A stretch of DNA of 64,000 nt, taken from contig BEXV01001444.1 of NCBI GenBank assembly GCA_003118195.1, positions 1 through 64,000 on the forward strand, written 5' to 3'. Position 1 is the first letter of the stretch. Every line of letters starts with the position of its first letter. Positions 11,301 to 21,175 of this stretch are shown here, piece after piece. The translations under genes and the position numbers were made by a program. Origin of the DNA: Hemicentrotus pulcherrimus. Lineage: Eukaryota > Echinodermata > Echinoidea > Camarodonta > Strongylocentrotidae. Below the pieces are notes generated by a model. It was not told where the DNA came from. It saw only the letters and a list, made by a program, of their open reading frames with translations, and did no database searches.

Positions 11301-14300
11301 CTATGTTTGATTGAAAAAGACATGAGAAATGTTAAAAGACTTAAATAAAATGAAGGATAGAAGGAAAGGATGTAGGAAACAACGATATAGACATATATTT
11401 AAATAGAAAAGGATACATCGTTTTCCAAGTATATGATTTAGATAGATATGAAGATAAGCTAATAGATACATTGCTTTAAAAATAAAGTAATACAGAAAAT
11501 AGAGAGATTTTTTTGCAGATATACATATATATTATAGAGATAGAAAGATAGATAAGCGGACTGACAGACAGGCGTTTATTTCACAAAGTAATAAAGGCAA
11601 ATATGTAACTATATACAATGGAGTTACAGGTATTCACGTTGTACACTTGTAATGTATCAGTTTAAATGATGCACGGTGATAGGGCGTTTTTTATCTTTAT
11701 CCCTCATATACCATAAGCCAATATCAAGTGAAACCAGAAGAAGCTTCTTCAGCAGCATTCGTTAATGACCTCCTTGTCCTATACCTCATTATACAATTGT
11801 ATTTTATCTAAATGTTTAAAAAACACTGTTTAAGTTGAATTAATTCATCATTTTCAGAATTATTGTTATTTTGTTTAACCAATGTCGTAAATATATCACA
11901 TTTCAGCCTCTGGGTCCAATTATATATGAAAACCAACATTCAATGATTTAGGTCAATGGGATTCAATGCTGTGTAGGGAAGAGATTTAAAATTGGAACTA
12001 CGGGCAACAACAAGGATTTTCACCCCCCCCCCCTCCCATTTGTAGAGGTGTTGTGGTCTGGTGAATAAATCACCAACTGTAGATCGCAAGGTTCGGGGTT
12101 TGAGTCCCACCGCGGCACAAATGTCCTTTGGCAAGATGTTATTCCACATTTGCCACTCTCCACCCAGGTGTCAATGTGTACCCGGTAGGATGCGAAAGTT
12201 AATGTAGTTGGATGAGTGAGTGGCGCTTGTAAAATGGCGACTGGCCGGAATGCTCCTCGGGGAGTGGAAAATGTGCATTACATTGTGTGTGGGTAAGCCT
12301 GAATCTGATGGCCGGGGGTAATAGGGACTTTTAGATTTGCGTGGACTGATACGTGTGACGTCCATTCGAGGCAGTGCATTAAAAGGACGTTGATCGTAGT
12401 TATCCCCATTGCCTTCGTGCGAATCTAAAAGTCCGTAATACTTATGTACTGCGCCTAGAAACAAAGTACTAAGCGCATTATACATATGAGGTATTATTAT
12501 TATTATTATTAATTTGTAGAATGTTCTGAAGCAAGCCTTCCCAAGCCGATGGGATCTGGTTTAAGTGGGTACACACCTGGTGGAAATGGTTGCTATGACG
12601 ACGGGACGCAGGTGACGTATATTTGTACGGGTTCGTTGCTGGGTCCACCATCCACTGAGTGCAGCGCAGGAGTTTGGTTTCCTCCGGTAGGACCAACATG
12701 TGAAGGTAATGCGGTAGAATGAACTCTTGATATTTATTTGAAAGGGGGGGGAGAGAACTGTTTGCCAATCTCATTCACTCTGAAAGTCATTTCCTTAAAG
12801 ACCAGTGTGGGAACAACGGAAATACTTCGGACTGCCCACACAACATTGATAACCATAACTCTAACCCTCATTCTAACCCTCACCCTAAACGTCACCCTCA
12901 CCCTTACGCCAGCCCTAACCTTTATAACCCTTTACCTTTACCCCAGCCCTAGCTCTTTGGCAGTTGGATATAACTGGTAGGACTAACCTTCTTGCCAAGG
13001 TGATACTCATTTTTTCCGTCATGGCATGACATTTGAAAAAGGTGTAAACCTCGTGAGCTGCAACGTAACGAAAGATGGGCAATGCTGAAATCTTTGGAAT
13101 TGTACTGGTATTTTACGATGGTCAGTGTTAACATTTAAAGAGTCTTAAAACTCATTGAGCAGGTAGTCAACTTTTTGAATCCTACCAGTAAGTTGCGTTG
13201 GGAATGTTTACCGACGTAAGACTAAAAGTAGAACGGGGCATATAGGTTTTGTATTAGTAATAATAGTCAACACTTTTTAAAACATTCTGATTATAAGGTT
13301 TGTTTCAAGGGTGAAGGAATGGCACCCTTGCCCCTTTATATTTAGAATGTTTTACTTTTCATTAAATTATTCCCCAAATTCTTCCAAAAGTATTTAAAGA
13401 TAAATCAAATCAAATCAAGACTAGTTTACGATTAGCATAATTTCATCGGTATAGTCAATTTGTTTACATTATCTTGTAGAGTAAGGGCTTTATTGACCCC
13501 TTAGCGCTAACTTCATGAATTTTTGATTTTTAAAATCTTTCTATGTTATGATTTATGATTTATTTTTGAATATATAGCTGCTAGTGGTTGTTTCCGACCG
13601 CAGCTCCCGCCGAACGGCAACGTTACGGAATACAAAGAGGAGTACGCCCTCTACGACAGGATCACGTTCTATTGCGATGACGGGTATTCTATCATTGGCC
13701 CTCAGGAAGTCGTGTGTGATTCGGGAGGAATATGGGATCCTTCCAATATACCTACATGTGAAGGTAATATGATGTAACGGCTAATTTGATTTGGGGGCAC
13801 ATACGTCCTATCCCCTCCCCCTTCCTCTACCCCTCTTTCATCTCCAAGCTTTCCCTAAATTGTTGTCCTCTCATGACAAGAACACAAATATTATTGTTTA
13901 GTTTTGAGCCCGACCTTAACTTTATTATGCATGGTTATTCTCTTTCTTTCTTTCATCACTGTACGAATAAATATCCTATTAGAGAAAGAAAGCAATTCTG
14001 TCATCACCCTTAAACAAAATTCCTTTGAATTTCACTTTTATTTAAAGAAAGTTTCCTCCTTACTGTTTAGCCTGCACCCGGGCCAAAACTACTTTGCAAA
14101 CAAACGAACAAAAGTATTGTCCTTTGGCATGGAGGGCTAAAAAAGGCTAAAAGTAACGGTTTACAAGATCCTACCTGTGGTTATTATCATAATTCATGTG
14201 TACAGTATCTTAATTTGCTTTTTATTACAGCATCTTGCACGGCCCCATCAATTCAAAATGGCGGACCTAACGGTACTTATGTCAACGGGGAGGTCATTAC

Positions 14301-17300
14301 GTACATTTGTGACGTCAACTATACTCTCATTGGAGTGTCGTCTGCTACATGCCGTGATGAATTGTGGGATCCTACGACTGTCCCAGAATGCCTTGGTAAG
14401 TGCCACTCAAGAACAGAGAATTCACCATCTTTCTCACCTCCCCCCCCCCCCNNNNNNNNNNNNNNNNNNNNNNNNNNNNNNNNNNNNNNNNNNNNNNNNN
14501 NNNNNNNNNNNNNNNNNNNNNNNNNNNNNNNNNNNNNNNNNNNNNNNNNNNNNNNNNNNNNNNNNNNNNNNNNNNNNNNNNNNNNNNNNNNNNNNNNNNN
14601 NNNNNNNNNNNNNNNNNNNNNNNNNNNNNNNNNNNNNNNNNNNNNNNNNNNNNNNNNNNNNNNNNNNNNNNNNNNNNNNNNNNNNNNNNNNNNNNNNNNN
14701 NNNNNNNNNNNNNNNNNNNNNNNNNNNNNNNNNNNNNNNNNNNNNNNNNNNNNNNNNNNNNNNNNNNNNNNNNNNNNNNNNNNNNNNNNNNNNNNNNNNN
14801 NNNNNNNNNNNNNNNNNNNNNNNNNNNNNNNNNNNNNNNNNNNNNNNNNNNNNNNNNNNNNNNNNNNNNNNNNNNNNNNNNNNNNNNNGTTACATGGGGA
14901 CGCAGTCTTGCTAGGTCATCTGCCTACCCCTTTCCTTCTTTCTGTCTATTTCTCCTTTTTTTCTTTTCGCCATTATTTTGATGACGGAGAGGCACGTTCT
15001 ACTAGCTTCACCACTACTTTCAATTTACATATAGGCCTACCACCATCTGATGCTCACAATGTCCCGATGCGTCGACAGCCATGTCCCACAATGCACCACC
15101 AACTGCATGACGCGCGCATGACGATCACAGAACTGCTTGAAAATACATTACAGCAGTGATAGCGATGTTTGTACCATAACCTACCATTATGCCATACAAA
15201 TTATTAAAGATAAGGCAGAGAACCCATATATACATCAGTTAAGTAAAACCCATGTTTCTTTCCAACTTTTATTCCCATACAGAAAAATGCCTGCCACCGA
15301 TCGTTGCCAACTCGAACTTCGACACTCAGGAGGACCTCTTTGATCACGGTAGTTCGGTGATCATTGACTGCGATCCGGGGTACTCGACGGGCTCTTCAAC
15401 CAGCACGACAATGAATTGCAATGATGGGTCATTGAGCATGGAATCCCCTAGATGTTATGGTAATGATTGATTTGTTCCATTTCATATCAATTGTTTCCAC
15501 AATAAAAAACATAGTTTACCAAATTAGGTTCAAAATTATAAAATGAGACAAGAACCCACAAGAAAGCATAGCTTGTTTATGTAGGTTCCAAAGAATAAAT
15601 ATGAACATTGTTTTCATAAATCATGTTAAAGTGTCTTAATAATCACAGTAAAATAGATATGATACAGACGGGACACAAAGGACAAGAAATTGGCAAAATA
15701 AGATAAAGCAGGACAAGACAAAAGAATTCCCTCATTATCAAATACGGAACACTCAACATTGATAGCAAAATTGATTTAAGGGAAATAACAAGAAATCTTC
15801 AACAGTACCAAGTGTACTGCTTAGAATTCCGGATTCGCATCGGTCATTATTATCCATTCAATGATCTGATCATGATTCAGAATTATTTTTGAGAACATTT
15901 GAAGCTCATTAGTGATTATCAAGGCCTATTGTACCAGTCACACTTTTGTTTTAAACAGCCTTTTTAGATTAATTGGGCCTATAGCAAGTTCTCATAAAAT
16001 TTTCAACGGCGTCACTCCTATTCAAGAAATGCTCCTTGTTGATTCTTTTCATCATCCATCTTTGCCTGTATCAAGTTGGGTATTTATAGTATAATTTGAC
16101 CTCATGCAATTACTTCAATCCTATAATTCTTTCCTAAATATAAATTTGAACCATTAAAACAAAAACAAGCTTGAAAAAATTAATTTGAGTTTGTTAATTA
16201 AAAGAAGAAACAATTTTGTTTAAGAGTATTTATGGCTATAACGTAATTACAAACAAGAAGATCGATATCTTCAATTTGTTAAGTCTTATTGTCCATTTAC
16301 TCCAATTCTGTTCCCCTCTTATTCCGTCTGCAGAAAACTGTTCACCGCTTGATACATTCCTGGACGGCCAAGTGACGGGGGATACGAGTCCATTCTACCA
16401 CACTGAGACCGTGTCGTTCAGCTGTGATACCGGCTTTACGTTGGACGGTGCTACCAGTATAACATGCTCCGATGGGTCATGGGATGCCACACAACCCATG
16501 TGCATGGGTAAGACAAATTGAAAAAGCTTAGAATAAAGTACTTTTGATGAGAAGGCAAGACTGTTTTTTCCTCCATGTGAGCTTAACAATAATCAAAATA
16601 ATAATAGTATACAGCGCAATGTTTCGAAGCGTTGAGAAGCTATTATATCCCGACTTTAGCCGAGCTACTCCACTGAAGCGCTCGGGTATTCGATGAATTT
16701 CTGACTACCGGGTACCCATTTACATCACCTGGGTGGAGAGTGGCAAATGTAGGTAAATAATTATATTTTCTTTTATAGCGCCTAACACTTACTTTATCAG
16801 AAGTCTCTAAGAGCTGTACAATAATAATAATAATAATAACAATAATTCTACACTTATATTGCGCACAACTCTGCCAACATAATGGCACTCATCCACTGAT
16901 CCACTGGACCCCGACAGCTCTACTTTCTTAGGATGGGAAGACGAAATTACAACATTTCTCTGTTGCTAATTTATCTACTCAAGAACGATTGATTGATTAA
17001 TTGGTTGCTTTTATTCATATTCCACGCAAAGAAATAACAAAGTATGATACATCTTACAAAACATTAACATTTCTTTAAGTTATATGGAAATAATTTATCC
17101 TGAGTTATCATTATTCAGAACATGGCAGAATGTTGTGTAAATCATTGAATACGGAAATGAAAAGTAAAGGTTCACTAAATTGAACTACTGAAGACGAAAT
17201 TTAAAAGTCAATTTCCTTAAGACAAAATGACAGAATGACGAGAATCAGATTCTTAAAACAGTTGACTTCCTGGTTGGGGAGAGGATATGACTTGACAGTG

Positions 17301-20300
17301 TCTTTGATCTGGTAAAGTCGACTGTATCTATAAATGTTGAGAAGTAAACTTACTTTTGAAGGAATTATAAGACAAACATGACATTGTACAAGTGGTATAC
17401 GTTTTATTGTATACTGTTCTGAAGTGATAATTGATCAAGAGAAGATTCCAGATCACTTTGTTTTCATTCTAGCTTTCCAAGTTGGGCAAGGACGACACAG
17501 GGTTTACATTTTGCTGGATCATTTTACAAGTTGTCCTATCATTCGTAGATGCAAGTTAACTCAAAACTTTAAGCACACAGTTAACATCCTTCTGTTATTC
17601 AATAAACATACCAATGCCACTTTTATCAATGATTATCTATTTATGATTTATTTGAATATTGTCTCCGCATTCTAATTATTCTTACTCACTTGGGAAACAC
17701 CCAGATGATTGTCCAGACATCGTACCAGAAGCATACAGCGCCTACTACGGCTCGGCAACGCCATTTCACCACGGAGAGATGGTGACCTTTACGTGTTATA
17801 GCGGCTATGAGATATACAATGGAAGCATCACTTCAACATGTCAAAACGGACAGTGGAGCTCAGATCCGCCGTTTTGTACAGGTATTATTCATTCAAATGT
17901 GGACAAGTCCAGGGGAACTAGTGCCTGGAAAATTACCCACAGTTCTTAACTTCGGACAAAATAATAACAAGGCTTATTAGGCCTACTAACTAAACAGTTA
18001 GTGATCAGATAATTGAATTGACAGTTACCCTGTGGCTGAAATATACCCGTTTATAACGGAAATTTCAACTTCAACAGTCCTGTACTAAACAACAAACTTA
18101 ACCCTATCCCGAAACCTAATGTAAATCCAAATAAAATCGAAGCCAAAATCCTGGAGCTTCGACAAAATAAAGCGCAAGGTTTAAGTTACGTTTTCGGAGG
18201 CCATGGGGGACATGTCAAACTACCAAATAATGACAAGTTCTACCCGCGCATGACAAAATATCCAATTGCTATCCGGAGGATTCGAGTAGGGTCGGGTAAT
18301 CTTAATTGTAAAAGTCAGAGGGCAAGAACAACGCCACAGTCATGGAATCTACAAATATATGTTTATCAGTCGATTGTAGACATCATAACCAATTGATATT
18401 TGTATTTCCTGCGGCCCTGAATGCATGTGACACTATTTTTATAGCGCCCTTCGAAAGAATTGAATTCAATTCAATTGGAAAGTCAAAGAGGAATCAACGT
18501 CGATAATATGATATTGACTAAGCGAATTAACATCAGGGACCCGTTTCACAAAGCCATTGTTCAATGACAAATGACAAAAATCAGCGACAAATATGATGAT
18601 AACCAATCAAAAGCAAGGACTTCACTAGCTTATAACAAAAACTGTCATTAATCACTGATGACAAGTTTTGTGAAACGGGCCAAATCACGTTTTTGTTTAT
18701 CCAAGATCGGCTGTGTTTTCAAAATAAAATAAAATGACATGATTTTGTTTTGTTTGTTCTTCTTGTTTAACTTTTCATATAGAGCAAACAACGACTACAC
18801 AAGCTGCCAGTACGATGATGGTTTCGATAACCACCGAGATGCCTTCCACCAGCATGACGACTATACAAGATACAACGTCGCCGTCTACTTCCCAAACTTC
18901 CCAAACGTCACCCGCAGCGGCATCTACCGACGTCCTTCGAACGTCTTTAGTGACCATTACCGAAGTTGTCACCGAGATAAAGACTTCAATACTGGGCGTG
19001 TCTACAGACAAGTTACCTTCAACCAGCATGACGACTTTACAAGATACGACGTCATCGTCTACTTCCCAAACGTCAACCGAAGTGGCATCTACCGACGTCC
19101 TTCAAAAGTCAACCGAAGCGGCATCTACTGACGTCCTTCAAACGTCAACCGAAGCGGCATCTACTGAAGTCCTTCAAACGTCTAAAGTCACCATTACCGA
19201 TGTTGTGACAGAGATTAAGACTTCAATGCTAAGAGTGTCTACAGACAAGTTACCTTCAACCGAAATGCCTGAAGTGACGGTAACGTCAGTGACGACGTCA
19301 TCTGAGAGCATGACGTCAGAGATGATGTCATCTAAGATAAAGACGTCAGATCGGACATCATCCACTGACGCAACGAAAGTGACGACAGGGTCGACGCCGG
19401 GAAGCACCGATACAGCGCACACGGACGCGACTACCCATGGTACTACGTCATCTGTCAAGGGATCAACGACAGCGCAGATGATTGTGACGTCACAGAAGAC
19501 TGCGACAGAAAGTGGTTCAACGACATCGGTCGGTGGTGGGATGACGTCATCGCCAGAAAAGAACGTATCGATGTCCACGCCAGCTGGTTCATCATCTGAA
19601 GGTTTGTTATCGCACTGCTGATAATTATTCTTTATTGTATTAATGTAATGATAATGACAATAGTTATAGCGTATATCATAATCTAACTTTAGAAATAACG
19701 ACAAAGTAAATTGAAAAACATAATGAAGCCAATGAAATAACCAAGATAACGTTGACCATGTTGAACAATGTATGAAATGAGTCGTGCTTTTAAAAAAGTA
19801 GTATGACCAAACTTCGACGTTTTCATTGGATTTTCCAGTAGTGTTCATGGTAGTAAAAAAAAAGTCGATGATTTTCAAAATGGTGTTCCGGATGTGTATT
19901 GGGCCTATTTTTAGTACTTTCGTTGAGAACAAGCTATCTGATCTAAGAAGTGTCGGCTTACATGACCCAATATTTCGTCGAAATACCATTGTAAAACACG
20001 CAGAGCATGCAGGTATTAACAAACTGAGAAGAGACTGACACCCAAGAAATATGCATGATTATTATCCAGCCATGATTTCGGGCACCTTCAGTAAGTTCGA
20101 CTCTATATGAAAGTCAGTGGCTAGATTCTCCTGTCCCCTCCCCGTCCCCACATACTTGAACCCCCACTGAAAACCATATACAGTCGAACCTGCCTTAGTG
20201 GCCACCTGTCTACAAAGGCCACATTTTATAGTTTCCCTTGAAAATGGTCTCTCGATTAAACATGCACTATCGGCACCTGTACACCAAGACCATCTGCCTT

Positions 20301-20615
20301 TAAAGACCACTTTTCTGGTCTCCCTTGGGTGGTCTTTATAGACAGGTTTCACTGTATAAGCCCAATCTGATCATGTTTCCTTGATTTCAAATATCACACG
20401 CAGGAATCTCTGAAGATCAAAAAGTGGTAGTCATCGTGTCGGCCACCGCCCTCGGAGTAGTCACTATCCTCGCCATCATCATCGGACTCATTAGCTGTCA
20501 TCATACACGCCAAGGAACAACCGATAAAAACATTTATGAAACCAACGGAGGGACGACTAAAAATGAACATGTCTATGACAACAATGGAGTCGTCCTCGTC
20601 AATACGCATTTGTAG
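8263..20615 (+). CDS. CCP/Sushi-repeat mucin-stalk membrane receptor
   Basis: Ten exons (8263-8308, 9202-9234, 12520-12705, 13578-13763, 14231-14395, 15283-15459, 16334-16507, 17705-17881, 18783-19601, 20404-20615) join, all in phase 1, into 2,175 nt encoding 724 residues with no internal stop. Order: signal peptide about 1-20; six CCP modules about 27-381; Ser/Thr-rich stalk 382-654; one membrane helix about 662-685; a 39-residue cytoplasmic tail ending NTHL. CCP modules bind ligands in complement regulators, selectins and many invertebrate immune receptors, so a cell-surface recognition or complement-control role is plausible, but no ligand can be named. A 437-N gap in the intron after CCP3 may hide another module. 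The tail has IYETN and VYDNN tyrosines and a class I PDZ-like C-terminus (T-H-L). Two decayed copies of the last exon follow. Confidence 0.88.
9202..9234 (+). CDS. CCP gene exon 2: 33-nt micro-exon
   Basis: Between atcgtag and ACG/gtaagg. It encodes MAWGQTCAPN with one cysteine, phase 1 to 1. Signal cleavage is likely after MAWG. The lone cysteine may pair with the extra cysteine in CCP1. Confidence 0.7.
10486..10655 (+). pseudogene. Possible decayed CCP exon
   Basis: After acceptor-like cgtttttag, a phase-1 frame reads ADSVCLNMQNGP and later GSITYQIHKPLFLM before a stop. This loosely tracks the start (SCTAPSIQNGGP) and middle (EVITYICDVNYTLI) of the CCP3 exon. Most cysteines are gone and the spacing is off. 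It could be a relic or chance. Confidence 0.25.
12040..12510 (+). mobile_element. tRNA-derived SINE with (ATT)n tail
   Basis: A tRNA-like head (GTGGTCTGGTGAATAAATC, then GGTTCGGGGTTTGAGTCCC resembling box B) is followed by a body with CCACTCTCCACCCAGGTG and GGCCGGAATGCTCC, and a (TTA)n tail. Related copies occur in reverse at about 53455-53760 and as fragments elsewhere. It is split by a small MITE at 12324-12434. Confidence 0.7.
12324..12434. mobile_element. 111-bp MITE nested in the SINE
   Basis: Terminal inverted repeats GGGACTTTTAGATT and AATCTAAAAGTCC, flanked by GTAATA on both sides, which looks like a 5-6 bp target-site duplication. It interrupts the SINE body, so it is younger than the SINE. 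Confidence 0.65.
12520..12705 (+). CDS. CCP gene exon 3: CCP1
   Basis: 186 nt, phase 1 to 1. Opens ECSEASLPKPMGSG and closes PVGPTCE, with YIC and TEC inside and a W before the last Cys, the CCP order. An extra cysteine (GNGCYDD) makes five instead of four. It may bond with the cysteine of exon 2. Confidence 0.85.
12706..13577. other. Intron with telomere-like repeat
   Basis: 12843-12955 is a run of degenerate CCCTAA-like units (CTAACCCTCA, CCCTAAACGTC, CCCTAACC). The rest is plain AT-rich sequence. Confidence 0.6.
13578..13763 (+). CDS. CCP gene exon 4: CCP2
   Basis: 186 nt, phase 1 to 1. Four canonical cysteines: SGCFRP, FYCDDGY, VVCDSGG, PTCE, with GGIWDPSNIP before the last Cys. A typical CCP module. 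Confidence 0.9.
14231..14395 (+). CDS. CCP gene exon 5: CCP3
   Basis: 165 nt, phase 1 to 1, after ttattacag. ASCTAPSIQNGG, TYICDVNYTLIG, ATCRDELWDPTTVPEC. Complete four-cysteine CCP. Confidence 0.9.
14452..14888. other. Assembly gap (437 N) after a poly-C run
   Basis: Unknown sequence in the intron between CCP3 and CCP4. Since all CCP exons are phase 1 to 1, one or more could be hidden here without breaking the frame. Confidence 0.95.
15283..15459 (+). CDS. CCP gene exon 6: CCP4
   Basis: 177 nt, phase 1 to 1. EKCLPPIVANSNF, IIDCDPGYSTG, MNCNDGSLSMESPRCY. The conserved Trp before the last Cys is replaced (LSMESP), a slightly unusual CCP. Confidence 0.88.
15460..16333. other. Intron between CCP4 and CCP5
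   Basis: AT-rich. I see no exon or mobile element that I can name. Confidence 0.4.
16334..16507 (+). CDS. CCP gene exon 7: CCP5
   Basis: 174 nt, phase 1 to 1. ENCSPLDTF, SFSCDTGFTLDG, ITCSDGSWDATQPMCM: the four cysteines and the Trp are in place. Confidence 0.9.
16508..17704. other. Intron with SINE fragment
   Basis: About 16660-16760 carries the CACCTGGGTGGAGAGTGGCA block of the window's SINE family in reverse. An (ATA/ATT) tract lies at 16820-16850. Nothing else is recognised. Confidence 0.45.
17705..17881 (+). CDS. CCP gene exon 8: CCP6
   Basis: 177 nt, phase 1 to 1, acceptor ACACCCAG. DDCPDIVPEAYS, TFTCYSGYEIYNG, STCQNGQWSSDPPFCT. A typical CCP with all key residues. Confidence 0.9.
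18536..18681. mobile_element. Foldback MITE, GTTTCACAAA family
   Basis: Ends GGGACCCGTTTCACAAA and TTTTGTGAAACGGGCC are inverted repeats, with internal complementary CAATGACAAATGAC segments. One of about eleven relatives in this window. Confidence 0.75.
18783..19601 (+). CDS. CCP gene exon 9: Ser/Thr-rich mucin-like stalk
   Basis: 819 nt, phase 1 to 1, no cysteine in 273 residues. Rich in Thr/Ser with Glu/Asp, expected to be heavily O-glycosylated and extended. Two long repeats begin PSTSMTTIQDTTSPSTSQ and PSTSMTTLQDTTSSSTSQ. Each runs through VTITEVVTEIKTS or VTITDVVTEIKTS to VSTDKL. Inside the second, a 12-residue unit of the type STEAASTDVLQT is repeated about three times. The repeats make this exon prone to length variation between alleles. 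Confidence 0.88.
20181..20354. mobile_element. MITE with CAGTCGAACCTG ends (pogo/Tigger-like)
   Basis: Ends CAGTCGAACCTG and CAGGTTTCACTG are imperfect inverted repeats flanked by TATA on both sides, consistent with a TA target. The interior is GGCCAC/CCTTTA-rich. A diverged relative lies at 53818-53971. The pogo/Tigger assignment rests on end sequence and target site only. Confidence 0.6.
20404..20615 (+). CDS. CCP gene exon 10: membrane helix and cytoplasmic tail
   Basis: Acceptor cacacgcag, phase 1, stop TAG at 20613-20615. GISEDQK leads into a hydrophobic helix (VVVIVSATALGVVTILAIII), then CHHTRQG and a tail with NIYETN and HVYDNN tyrosines 13 residues apart. YDNN fits the pYxN pattern bound by Grb2-type SH2 domains. 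The last residues T-H-L fit a class I PDZ ligand. Confidence 0.88.
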
Positions 20616-20662
20616 TTATTTAGAATTTGACGCTTTTGTAAATTGGGCATAAATATTTTGTC

Positions 20663-21012
20663 ATCATCATCATCGCTCTCATCAGTTGTCAACATACACG
20701 TTAAGAACATTCCGATAACAGATACTCATAAAACAAGCAGAGGAACGACTAAAATTACACACCTGTAATGGTAATGGAATCGTCCTCGTCAATACGCATT
20801 TGTAGTTATATAGAATGTGAATATTTTGCAAAAAGGAAATGAAGATTTTGTCATCATCATATAGCTCCAACTAGCCATCAACATACACGTAAAGGACAAT
20901 CCGATAAAATATAGTTATGAAACAAGCGGAGGGAGGACTAAAATTACACACCTGTGAAGTTAATGGAATCGTCCTCGACAACACGCATTTGTAATCATTA
21001 TAGAATGTGATT
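20663..21012 (+). pseudogene. Two decayed copies of the last CCP-gene exon
   Basis: Copies at about 20663-20820 and 20848-21012 repeat the exon-10 order: TCATCATCAT, CATACACG, CCGATAA, ACGACTAAAA, ATGGAATCGTCCTCG and CACGCATTTGTAG/A. Each has an early stop soon after the helix region. They lie in the probable 3' UTR. Confidence 0.85.
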
Positions 21013-21169
21013 GAAAGATTTTTTTCATCCTCGCTGTCTTCATCACAAATGTTAGAATGTATAGGGAACTTTACACATTTTATCGTATAACGTTGTGAAC
21101 CGACTTTTAGTAAAGTTAAATGAAATAATCTTTGTTTTACATCTATAGTACTCATTTTTAATTAGTTAA

Positions 21170-21175
21170 AATAAA
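21170..21175 (+). terminator. Candidate polyadenylation signal AATAAA
   Basis: The first AATAAA I see after the CCP gene's stop, about 555 nt downstream and past both decayed exon copies. Confidence 0.35.

Larger units (their letters stand above)
9235..12519. other. Intron 2 of the CCP gene
   Basis: AT-rich intron with GTT and GTTT microsatellites (9946-9970, 10432-10456), a possible decayed CCP exon at 10486-10655, and a SINE interrupted by a MITE at 12040-12510. Nothing else coding is recognised. Confidence 0.45.

Noticed and set aside
14177..15159. Long frames spanning the N gap
   Set aside because: Most of their length is N; only the CCP3 exon within is real.
18739..19131. Plus-strand frame with repeated YFPN..RSGIYRRPS motifs
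   Set aside because: Shifted reading of the same stalk repeats; the frame joined to the CCP and membrane exons is another one.
19174..20022. 282-codon open frame on the minus strand
   Set aside because: It is opposite the repetitive Ser/Thr stalk exon; antisense of ACG/TCA-rich repeats gives long Val/Asp-rich frames. No domain or splice context.
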